A stretch of 6,697 nucleotides of DNA from Ruminococcaceae bacterium UBA2806. GTDB taxonomy: Bacteria; Bacillota; Clostridia; Oscillospirales; Acutalibacteraceae. Both the position numbers and the translations under genes were made by a program. This document shows positions 1-5,901 of this stretch, in pieces. The stretch spans positions 1-6,697 of the forward strand of contig DEHG01000028.1 of assembly GCA_002351795.1 (NCBI GenBank). The letters are read 5' to 3'. Under the pieces are notes generated by a model. It was not told the origin of the DNA, did not search any database, and was given only the letters and a program-made list of their open reading frames with translations. Numbering within the stretch: position 1 is the first letter of the stretch; every line of letters starts with the position of its first letter.

Positions 1-124
1 TTTTTTATATTTTTTTAATATTTATGTTTTATTTTTTAAACAAACTGCAATGTATGACAGGTCGGCGCTCTTATGATGAAGCTGAATCCGTGAAACTCAA
101 TTTAAAAGACACATTTTTATTGCA
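1..124. other. AT-rich gene-free stretch downstream of nth
   Basis: No start codon with a ribosome binding site opens a meaningful reading frame here on either strand. The first 40 bases are almost pure A/T with long T runs. On the minus strand this follows the nth stop codon and would be its 3' untranslated region, but I see no GC-rich hairpin followed by a T run that would make a convincing terminator. The short symmetric ATATT/AATAT element near 7-21 is too weak to call. Confidence 0.5.
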
Positions 125-760
125 TCAGGAAGTTTGATTAAATGTATCACAGATTTCTTTCATGCAGCAGTTTTCGCAGTATGCTTTTCTTGCGGTGCAG
201 ACTTCCCGCCCGTGAATGACAAGACGGTGACAGAAATCATTTGATTTTTCGGGAGGGAGGAGAGGGCGCATGATTTTTTCTATCTTTGCCGCATCCTTGA
301 TTTTATGGAAACCAAGCCTTGATGTTATCCTGATACAATGTGTATCAACTACAACTGCGGGTTTTCCGTAAATATCGCCCACAACTAAATTTGCGGTCTT
401 TCTGCCTATACCGGGCAGTTTTATCAGTTCCTCTATCGTATCGGGAACAACTCCTCCGAAATTATCACAAAGCATCTTTGCCATTGCCGAAATATCCCTT
501 GCCTTTGTTTTATACAGCCCGCAGGTCTTGATAAGCTCCTCGATCTCAGAAACGTCCGCATCAGCAAAATCCTTTGCTGTAGGGAATCTTTCAAATAAAG
601 CGGGAGTTACCATATTCACACGTTTATCGGTACACTGAGCCGCAAGACGGGTAGCAATAAGCAATTGCAGCGGGTCTGTATATGTCAGGGAGCAGATTGC
701 ATCAGGATATTCCTTTTCGAGCAGTTCCACGGCTTTTTCGGCTTTTTCTTTATCGTTCAT
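125..760 (-). CDS. nth: Endonuclease III, DNA glycosylase/AP lyase
   Basis: This is a bifunctional base-excision repair enzyme that removes oxidised pyrimidines from DNA and nicks the resulting abasic site. The 211-residue product equals the E. coli Nth length. The substrate-side motif LAAQCTDKRVN is near residues 39-49. The helix-hairpin-helix LPGIGRKTAN at 115-124 carries the catalytic lysine K121, and VDTH carries the catalytic aspartate D139. The C-terminal 4Fe-4S loop is complete with C188, C195, C198 and C204 in the family spacing C-x6-C-x2-C-x5-C. I chose the ATG at 760 because GGAGG lies 5 bases upstream; an in-frame ATG at 784 would overlap the preceding gene and has no such site. 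It sits 14 bp after the membrane-protein gene and is probably cotranscribed with it. Nothing is degenerate. MutY or AlkA is excluded by the Cys cluster combined with the lysine. Confidence 0.96.
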   Translation of the reverse strand: MNDKEKAEKAVELLEKEYPDAICSLTYTDPLQLLIATRLAAQCTDKRVNMVTPALFERFPTAKDFADADVSEIEELIKTCGLYKTKARDISAMAKMLCDNFGGVVPDTIEELIKLPGIGRKTANLVVGDIYGKPAVVVDTHCIRITSRLGFHKIKDAAKIEKIMRPLLPPEKSNDFCHRLVIHGREVCTARKAYCENCCMKEICDTFNQTS

Positions 761-765
761 TTTTT

Positions 766-770
766 CCTCC
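766..770 (-). promoter_or_regulatory. Ribosome binding site of nth
   Basis: The minus strand reads GGAGG followed by five A residues and then ATG at 760. This decides the nth start in favour of the 211-residue form. The site lies just beyond the stop codon of the upstream gene (775-777), so translation of the two genes may be coupled. Confidence 0.85.
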
Positions 771-774
771 GCAG

Positions 775-1296
775 TTATAACCATTTATAAAGCTTTACAG
801 GCTTATAAAAATCCTCGTCTCTTTGGACAAGTCCTTCTTTTTCAAGGGCGTACAGCAATTTATCAAAGTTTTCATGAAACCTTATTGCTTTTACATTATC
901 ATTATTATTGAAATGCATTGTCAGACCCAGATATTTATATTCCGGCTTTGCGCTTTGGTCGTATTCGACCTTTCTGATATCGGAAAATGTATATTCCTTT
1001 GTGTCCTTTCCTTTAACAGCAGTTATCCTTTCGCCGTCAATAATGATCCTGCTGCCCTTTCCGCTGAGATATGCAAAGGTATTTGCCATGGCTGCAATAA
1101 TAAATATTATCTGTGCTATTGTAAATGCAGCCATTACAATTATCAGGAAAACATTTTTGACTTTAAAGCCGCCGAAAAAAACATTTACATCAAGAATAAT
1201 AAACAGGACAGCTATAGGTACAGCAACACAAAATATCAATAAAAGTCTGCCGAGCATTTGTTTTTTTGTCGGTCTTATCTCGTATTTTTCGTTCAT
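775..1296 (-). CDS. Small two-helix membrane protein with PH-like C-terminal domain
   Basis: This is an uncharacterised 173-residue protein. Visible in the sequence are a short basic N-terminus, two hydrophobic segments (about 14-35 and 47-72) separated by a short loop, and a soluble C-terminal part (about 80-160). The tail has alternating beta-strand-like stretches (RIIIDGERITAV, EYTFSDIRKVEY, YLGLTMHF) and ends in a helix (NFDKLLYALEKEGL). This order resembles the bacterial PH-like domain proteins with two N-terminal helices (YcxB or bPH type), whose functions are mostly unknown. It is probably in the cytoplasmic membrane with the tail inside the cell. The start codon has only a distant GGAG (13 bases upstream), so the exact start is less certain. 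It lies between the thrS terminator and nth, and no clear promoter is visible. The family call is inferred from pattern only. Confidence 0.8.
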   Translation of the reverse strand: MNEKYEIRPTKKQMLGRLLLIFCVAVPIAVLFIILDVNVFFGGFKVKNVFLIIVMAAFTIAQIIFIIAAMANTFAYLSGKGSRIIIDGERITAVKGKDTKEYTFSDIRKVEYDQSAKPEYKYLGLTMHFNNNDNVKAIRFHENFDKLLYALEKEGLVQRDEDFYKPVKLYKWL

Positions 1297-1340
1297 GTTA
1301 ATAAATCAGCTCCATTCCTTCAGAAATGATTTTAAAAATC

Positions 1341-1374
1341 GGGATAACCCTTTGAAATAAATAAGGGTTATCCC
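1341..1374 (-). terminator. Intrinsic terminator of thrS
   Basis: A perfect 10-bp inverted repeat (GGGATAACCC and its complement, 1341-1350 and 1365-1374) can be extended by two A-T pairs to a 12-bp stem. On the minus strand it is followed by GATTTTT. It begins 12 bases after the thrS stop. The T run is present only in the minus-strand direction, so it terminates thrS. It separates thrS from the two genes downstream unless there is readthrough. Confidence 0.9.
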
Positions 1375-1385
1375 ATGAGAGGCGA

Positions 1386-3335
1386 TTAGTCTCTCTTTTT
1401 GCTGTCGATCTCGTCCTTAGCCATCTTTATGAAGTCCTCAACAGGCATTGCGCCAAGATTGACATTCTTTCTGCTGCGGACAGATACAGTTCCTTCTTCA
1501 ACCTCTTTGTTGCCGATAACGAGCATATAAGGTATCTTTTCAAGCTGAGCCTCTCTGATCTTGTAGCCGATCTTTTCACTCCTGAGGTCAGTCGTTACTC
1601 TTATGCCGGCAGCAAGAAGCTTGCTTTCGATCTCCTTTGCCTTGTCTGCAAGGTTTTCGCTCAGCGGCATTACACGAACCTGCTCCGGCATGAGCCACAT
1701 CGGGAGAGCACCTGCAAAATGCTCCAGCATATAAGCAAGAGTTCTTTCAAAGCAGCCGAGAGATGTTCTGTGGATGATATAGGGCAGCTTTTTCTGACCG
1801 TCCTTGTCAACATAATACATACCGAATTTTTCCGCAAGCAGCATATCTATCTGAATTGTAACAATAGTGTCCTCCTTGCCGAATACGTTCTTGTACTGTA
1901 TATCAAGCTTCGGACCGTAGAATGCAGCCTCGTCAAAGCCTATCTCATATTCAAGTCCGATATTGTCAAGTATGCGTTTCATGGCAGCCTGGGCAGCCTC
2001 CCACTGTTCGGCAGTGCCCTCATATTTGTTGCTGGGGTTGGCGGGATCCCACTGTGAGAAACGGAATGTGCAGTCTTCAAGAAGTCCGACCGTATCAAGG
2101 AAGTATTTAGCAAGCTCCATACAGCCCTTGAATTCCTCTTCAAGCTGATCGGGTCTGATTATGTAATGACCCTCGGAGATAGTAAACTGACGTACACGGA
2201 TAAGACCATGCATTTCGCCTGATGCTTCGTTTCTGAAAAGTGTGGATGTTTCCGTAAGACGCATGGGCAGCTCTCTGTATGAACGCTGCTTGTTGAGGAA
2301 TACCTGATACTGGAACGGGCATGTCATAGGACGCAGCGCAAAACATTCCTTTGTTTCATCGTCAGCATCACCGAGGACAAACATACCGTCACGATAATGA
2401 TCCCAGTGACCTGAGATCTTATAAAGATCACGCTTTGCAAGAAGCGGTGTTTTTGTAAGCTGACAGCCCTTTGACTGCTCAACATCCTCTACCCATCTTT
2501 GCAGGAGCTGAATAACTCTTGCGCCCTTTGGCAGGAGAACAGGGAGTCCCTGACCTACATAATCTACCGTTGTGAAATATTCAAGCTCACGGCCTATCTT
2601 GTTATGGTCACGCAGCTTTGCTTCTTCAAGCATTTTGAGATGTTCTTCAAGCTGTGAAGCCTTGGGGAAGGAAACACCGTAAACACGGCAGAGCTGATGA
2701 TTCTTGCTGTCGCCCCTCCAGTATGCGCCTGTGCAGGCAGTAAGCTTTATAGCTTTAACAGGAGAAACGCTCATAAGGTGGGGACCTGCACAAAGGTCTG
2801 TGAATTCACCCTGCTTATAGAAGCTGATATCCTCGCCCTTGTCGGAATGTTCCCTGCAAAGCTCGACTTTGTACGGCTCGTCCATATCCTCGAGCAGTTT
2901 TACAGCTTCATCAGGCGGCAGCATGAATTTTTCAACTTCAAAGCCTTCCTTGACTATTTTTTTCATTTCAGCAGTGATCTTTTCAAGCTCTTCGGGTGAG
3001 AAGGGCTTTTCAACATCGAAATCATAATAAAAGCCGCTGTCTATTGCGGGACCGATTGCAAATTTTGCGGACGGATACAGACGCTTTACAGCCTGGGCAA
3101 GGATATGAGATGTTGTATGCCAGAATGCCTTTTTGCCGTCATTGCTGTCAAATGTAAGAATTTCAAGATGACAGTCTTTGTCAAGAACAGTCCTCAGATC
3201 GCATACAGCGCCGTCCACCTTACATACGCAGGCGGATTTGTACAGTCCCATGCCCAGTGATTTGGCAGCATCGGCTGCACTTATACCGCTTTCAAATTCC
3301 TTCACTACATCATCCTTCAAAGTTACCTTTATCAT
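1386..3335 (-). CDS. thrS: Threonyl-tRNA synthetase
   Basis: This class II aminoacyl-tRNA synthetase charges tRNA-Thr in the cytoplasm. At 649 residues it is full length. The order is TGS domain (about 1-62), editing domain with H73, H77 (HTTSH), C182 and H186 (DLCAGPH), catalytic core (about 240-545) and anticodon-binding domain (about 550-640). Zinc ligands are C339, H390 and H522. Motif 2 is RNEASGEMHG with R368, and motif 3 contains R531 (GCFER). The core differs from E. coli at several threonine/ATP-pocket positions: MTCPFQ replaces MNCPGH, ISEGH replaces QDDAH, and TIVTIQ replaces QCGTVQ. This looks like a divergent but intact bacterial subfamily. The ATG has GGAGG 8 bases upstream. A T-box leader precedes it and an intrinsic terminator follows, so thrS is a single-gene unit regulated by tRNA-Thr charging. 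Confidence 0.98.
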   Translation of the reverse strand: MIKVTLKDDVVKEFESGISAADAAKSLGMGLYKSACVCKVDGAVCDLRTVLDKDCHLEILTFDSNDGKKAFWHTTSHILAQAVKRLYPSAKFAIGPAIDSGFYYDFDVEKPFSPEELEKITAEMKKIVKEGFEVEKFMLPPDEAVKLLEDMDEPYKVELCREHSDKGEDISFYKQGEFTDLCAGPHLMSVSPVKAIKLTACTGAYWRGDSKNHQLCRVYGVSFPKASQLEEHLKMLEEAKLRDHNKIGRELEYFTTVDYVGQGLPVLLPKGARVIQLLQRWVEDVEQSKGCQLTKTPLLAKRDLYKISGHWDHYRDGMFVLGDADDETKECFALRPMTCPFQYQVFLNKQRSYRELPMRLTETSTLFRNEASGEMHGLIRVRQFTISEGHYIIRPDQLEEEFKGCMELAKYFLDTVGLLEDCTFRFSQWDPANPSNKYEGTAEQWEAAQAAMKRILDNIGLEYEIGFDEAAFYGPKLDIQYKNVFGKEDTIVTIQIDMLLAEKFGMYYVDKDGQKKLPYIIHRTSLGCFERTLAYMLEHFAGALPMWLMPEQVRVMPLSENLADKAKEIESKLLAAGIRVTTDLRSEKIGYKIREAQLEKIPYMLVIGNKEVEEGTVSVRSRKNVNLGAMPVEDFIKMAKDEIDSKKRD

Positions 3336-3343
3336 TTTTATAA

Positions 3344-3348
3344 CCTCC
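3344..3348 (-). promoter_or_regulatory. Ribosome binding site of thrS
   Basis: The minus strand reads GGAGG 8 bases before the ATG at 3335. It lies downstream of the T-box terminator, so it is transcribed only when antitermination succeeds. Confidence 0.85.
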
Positions 3349-3380
3349 GTTTAATAAACTTCCGCTGTATCGGGAACAAC

Positions 3381-3420
3381 AAAAACGCCCCTGCTGCATT
3401 TGTAAAAACACAGCAGGGGC
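3381..3420 (-). terminator. T-box regulated terminator hairpin upstream of thrS
   Basis: A perfect 10-bp GC-rich stem is formed by GCCCCTGCTG (3420-3411 on the minus strand) and its complement (3396-3387), closed by a 14-base loop and followed by GTTTTTGTTGTT. The 5' arm also supplies the CCCT that pairs with AGGG of the T-box, so this hairpin and the antiterminator exclude each other. It is the OFF state of the thrS leader. Confidence 0.92.
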
Positions 3421-3644
3421 GAAGCTTTACACTTCACGGTTCCACCCTGATTTCCGGTCAAAGACCGCTCATTAAGACGAAATAACGATCGTCAGCCGTT
3501 CCGACTCAGGCAAAGCGGTCATCGGAAAGCTCAGAGGTGGTATCAGAAAAGTTATGTATACAGCGGCTTACAGCCGGTGACCGCTGATCTCTGAAATACA
3601 TTTATTACCTTTCTGCGTCCTCGTCACAGCAGATACAATATCAT
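3381..3644 (-). ncRNA. T-box riboswitch leader, threonine type
   Basis: The leader runs from the predicted transcription start near 3644 to the terminator T run. Stem I can be folded with GAGG/CCTC at its base and AGAAAG/CTTTTCT above, leaving an internal loop whose 3' side reads GATACCA. It contains the predicted specifier ACC (3541-3539), a threonine codon read by tRNA-Thr(GGU). Higher in stem I are the pairings ATGTAT/ATACAT and CAGCGG/CCGCTG. A later long stem pairs GACCGCT (3520-3514) with AGCGGTC (3469-3463). The T-box sequence AGGGTGGAACCGTG is at 3448-3435. In the antiterminator AGGG pairs with CCCT and GTGAAG with CTTCGC, leaving the classic seven-base bulge TGGAACC that binds the uncharged tRNA acceptor end. 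Uncharged tRNA-Thr should stabilise this form and switch thrS on. Confidence 0.93.
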
Positions 3645-3650
3645 AATAGC

Positions 3651-3679
3651 AATATAACACTATTTTTTATAATTGTCAA
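3651..3679 (-). promoter_or_regulatory. Sigma-A promoter of thrS
   Basis: On the minus strand TTGACA (3679-3674) is followed after 17 bases by TATATT (3656-3651). Start of transcription is expected near 3644, right before the T-box stem I, which supports the call. Confidence 0.85.
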
Positions 3680-3719
3680 TGGTCATTTTGAAATTTTTAA
3701 TAATAGAAGCATATTGAAC

Positions 3720-3742
3720 ACGGCAGACGGGATTGCCGCCGT
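3720..3742 (-). terminator. Weak candidate terminator of the ptsI-like gene
   Basis: Between the ptsI-like stop (3763) and the thrS promoter lies a short GC-rich inverted repeat. It folds as ACGGC/GCCGT with a 13-base loop or as CGGCA/TGCCG with an 8-base loop. No T run follows directly on the minus strand, so it may be only a transcript-end hairpin. Readthrough into the thrS leader is possible. Confidence 0.3.
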
Positions 3743-3762
3743 TTAAAATGCAGTCCTCATAA

Positions 3763-5448
3763 TCATGGATTCGGTATTCTTACGCTTTCAAACATTTCCC
3801 CGAGGATTTTCCCTGAATTGCTCGTATCAATTTCTCTGACCTTTGCTTTGATTTTCAGCAGATTTGCGGGGCGCAGAACTATCTCATCAGCTTTCAGCTC
3901 AAGGATATTCTTTGTGATCGCGCTGTCCGCAACGACCTCGCCGTAAATTGATACGGTTTTATTATTATCATGTGCATTGTCGATAATAAGCTTTACAAGT
4001 TTTCTTATTGCAGGGTGATAAGGTCTGTAAAAATCAGTAAGCTTCTGGTTTTCTCTGTCCATAGCCAATGTATACTGGATAAGATTATTGGTATTGATGG
4101 TAAGAAAATCGACCTCTTTGCTTATCTCATCGGATATTATCGCAGCGGCAGGCGTTTCTATAACGACTCCGAGACGTACATTCTCGCTGAATGATTCACC
4201 CTTTAATCTGAGGCCATTTTTGATTTTTCCTATCTCTCTTTTTACATAATCTATTTCTTCCATACTGCTTATCATGGGAAGAAGGATGGAGAGATTTCCG
4301 AAATTTGACGCCCTGTACAGCGCCCTGAGCTGTGTTCTGAAAAACTCCGGATTTTCAAGAGAAATCCTTATGCCCTTGAAGCCGAGAGCGGGATTTTTTT
4401 CATTCGGTATATCAAGATAATCCATACCCTTTCCGGATCCGCAGTTTGCCGTGGCTATTGTAACATTTTTTCCGGGGAAGGCACGTATAATAGTCTTGTA
4501 TGTTTCAAACTGTTCGTTTTCATCGGGCGCTTTTTCACGGTTCATAAATAAAAGCTCACTTCTGAAAAGCCCGATACCTTCCGCATCATTTGCCTTTGCC
4601 TTCTCGATATCTTCAATTCGTCCGATATCAGCCGATAAACGTATATATTGTTTATTTCTGGTTTCGGAGGGAAGTCCGACCTGCTTTTTAAGTCTTTGCT
4701 GCTGCTTTACATACCTGTCCCTTTTTGCATTGTAAAGCGCCATTGTATTGATATCAGGATCAACAATGACCTTTCCAAGCTGACCGTCTATAATTGCCGT
4801 CTGACCCGAAAAGCTTCCGAGCGGTTCATGTATCTGAATGACAGAGGGAAGACCCATTGTTCTTGCAAGGATAGATGTATGGGAGTTCTGAGAACCGCCG
4901 TTTGTTACAAATCCGAGAAGATGATCCTCTTCAAATGAGATAGTATCGCTTGGCAGCAGATCAGCAGCGGCAACAATTACAGGATCGTTCGCATTTATAA
5001 GATTGGTATTTACTGACCCCTTGTTCTGTAATATCTGAAGCAGTATCTGTGCAGCGTCAATAATGTCATTGCACCTTGCCCTGAAATAATCATCGTCAAT
5101 AGCCCTGAACATATCGGCAAGCTTTTTTGAGGCATTGAATACTGCAAGTTCCGCATTCTTGCGCTTTTTGATAGCGTTTTCAACCAGTTCGACAAATTTG
5201 GAATCCTCAAGTATCAGGATGTGAGTCTGAAAAATAACAGATTCCTTTTTTGTGACCTTTTCGCAGGCATTATCATAAATAGTTTTCAGCTGTTCCTTTG
5301 CCATTTCCATACCTGCATGATAACGGGCAAGCTCAAGCCCGACATCATCAACTTCGTAATCAGGTATGTCAAGAATGGATTTTTTAAAAAAATACAGCTT
5401 TCCGATCGCAATTCCGCCAGAAACGCCTTTTCCGATTAATTCCCTCAT
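3763..5448 (-). CDS. ptsI: PTS Enzyme I homologue with altered PEP site
   Basis: This is a homologue of phosphoenolpyruvate-protein phosphotransferase, which passes phosphate from PEP to HPr in the cytoplasm. The product is 561 residues (E. coli EI is 575). An N-terminal HPr-binding and swivelling domain (about 1-230) begins RELIGKGVSGGIAIGK. The phosphohistidine H190 lies in GGSQNSHTSILAR. A linker and a PEP-binding barrel (about 260-561) follow. Barrel positions match E. coli numbering without offset. R296, K340, E431 (ETPAAA), N454 and R465 are kept, but A332 replaces R332, N335 replaces D335, K358 replaces R358, N455 replaces the Mg ligand D455, and Y502 replaces the catalytic C502. The gene is therefore a full-length Enzyme I whose PEP chemistry is doubtful. 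The ATG at 5448 is chosen because GAGGTGA ends 5 bases upstream; the GTG at 5457 overlaps that site. No HPr gene is next to it. The gene symbol reflects homology, not proven activity. Confidence 0.9.
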   Translation of the reverse strand: MRELIGKGVSGGIAIGKLYFFKKSILDIPDYEVDDVGLELARYHAGMEMAKEQLKTIYDNACEKVTKKESVIFQTHILILEDSKFVELVENAIKKRKNAELAVFNASKKLADMFRAIDDDYFRARCNDIIDAAQILLQILQNKGSVNTNLINANDPVIVAAADLLPSDTISFEEDHLLGFVTNGGSQNSHTSILARTMGLPSVIQIHEPLGSFSGQTAIIDGQLGKVIVDPDINTMALYNAKRDRYVKQQQRLKKQVGLPSETRNKQYIRLSADIGRIEDIEKAKANDAEGIGLFRSELLFMNREKAPDENEQFETYKTIIRAFPGKNVTIATANCGSGKGMDYLDIPNEKNPALGFKGIRISLENPEFFRTQLRALYRASNFGNLSILLPMISSMEEIDYVKREIGKIKNGLRLKGESFSENVRLGVVIETPAAAIISDEISKEVDFLTINTNNLIQYTLAMDRENQKLTDFYRPYHPAIRKLVKLIIDNAHDNNKTVSIYGEVVADSAITKNILELKADEIVLRPANLLKIKAKVREIDTSNSGKILGEMFESVRIPNP

Positions 5449-5453
5449 ACATC

Positions 5454-5460
5454 TCACCTC
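5454..5460 (-). promoter_or_regulatory. Ribosome binding site of the ptsI-like gene
   Basis: The minus strand reads GAGGTGA, a strong match to the 16S rRNA 3' end, 5 bases before the ATG at 5448. The alternative GTG start at 5457 lies inside this site, which rules it out. Confidence 0.85.
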
Positions 5461-5584
5461 TTTCTGTCAAATGATAGATCGTTATGAATAGCAGACAAAA
5501 AGGATACATTTGTACTAATCATAACCTGCCGTTTTCTCCTGTAAAAAATTTCATTGATATTGCCATCTTATCTCTCTTATATCC

Positions 5585-5613
5585 ATTAAACTACAAAACT
5601 TCCAAAATGTCAA
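5585..5613 (-). promoter_or_regulatory. Candidate sigma-A promoter of the ptsI-like gene
   Basis: On the minus strand TTGACA (5613-5608) is followed after 17 bases by TTTAAT (5590-5585), a one-mismatch -10 box. Transcription would begin near 5578, giving a leader of about 130 bases before the ATG at 5448. Confidence 0.6.
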
Positions 5614-5806
5614 GTAGATAAAATTACGGTTTTGTATAAATTGCAATGAAAAACAGAGAAATTTTAAGTTGTAAATTGTTAGATTTTACCAATAATACAT
5701 AAAAGTGGGCAAATGTATCAAAAATCATGACTATGAAGAAAAAAACTGACAATATAATGTATATGAAAAGAGGATAATAAAATGCAACAATGATGATAAA
5801 TATTTA

Positions 5807-5835
5807 TTGACACGGTAATGAAAATATAGTATAAT
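5807..5835 (+). promoter_or_regulatory. Perfect-consensus sigma-A promoter of the DUF6062-like gene
   Basis: TTGACA (5807-5812), a 17-base spacer and TATAAT (5830-5835) match the consensus at every position and at the ideal spacing. Transcription should start near 5842, about 60 bases before the ATG at 5902. Confidence 0.9.
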
Positions 5836-5887
5836 TTTACATATATAGAGAGTAAAAATGCATGATATGTCAGAATCTGCTTGAATC

Positions 5888-5893
5888 AGGAGG
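5888..5893 (+). promoter_or_regulatory. Ribosome binding site of the DUF6062-like gene
   Basis: AGGAGG lies 8 bases before the ATG at 5902. An in-frame TTG at 5881 would place this site inside the coding sequence, so the ATG is the start. Confidence 0.88.
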
Positions 5894-5901
5894 AATTATC
5901 T

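Larger units (their letters stand above)
5449..5901. other. Divergent intergenic region between the ptsI-like and DUF6062-like genes
   Basis: About 450 bp of markedly AT-rich DNA without a convincing gene. It holds the leader and candidate promoter of the ptsI-like gene on the left (minus strand) and the strong plus-strand promoter of the DUF6062-like gene on the right. The middle (about 5614-5800) contains only short reading frames without ribosome binding sites. It also holds one half of a 10-base inverted repeat pair, GATACATTTG at 5503-5512 and CAAATGTATC at 5710-5719, and a loose dyad GTAAA...TTTAC at 5671-5689. Any of these could be an operator, but nothing identifies a regulator. Confidence 0.6.

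Noticed and set aside
761..784. Extended nth start at the ATG ending at 784
   Set aside because: It would overlap the upstream gene by 10 bp and place the GGAGG site inside the coding region. The start at 760 gives the standard 211-residue length and residue numbering.
823..1360. Plus-strand open frames of 139 and 150 codons opposite the membrane-protein gene
   Set aside because: They are antisense to a coherent coding frame, have no ribosome binding site, and show no recognisable domain. The minus-strand gene explains the region.
1455..1460. Plus-strand TTGACA inside thrS
   Set aside because: It has no matching -10 box, lies within coding sequence, and no plus-strand gene follows.
5465..5470. 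Minus-strand TTGACA close to the ptsI-like start as a promoter
   Set aside because: A -10 box at normal spacing would fall inside the coding region, downstream of the ribosome binding site.
5646..5702. Plus-strand 18-codon frame in the middle of the divergent intergenic region
   Set aside because: No ribosome binding site or promoter in front of it, and AT-rich composition. A similar 16-codon frame near 5728-5778 was dropped for the same reason.
5753..5758. TATAAT in the intergenic region as a second promoter for the DUF6062-like gene
   Set aside because: The sequence 17 bases upstream does not resemble a -35 box, and the perfect promoter at 5807-5835 is a far better candidate.
5858..5884. 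Eight-codon frame (MHDMSESA) in the leader of the DUF6062-like gene
   Set aside because: It has no clear ribosome binding site and is short enough to be chance.
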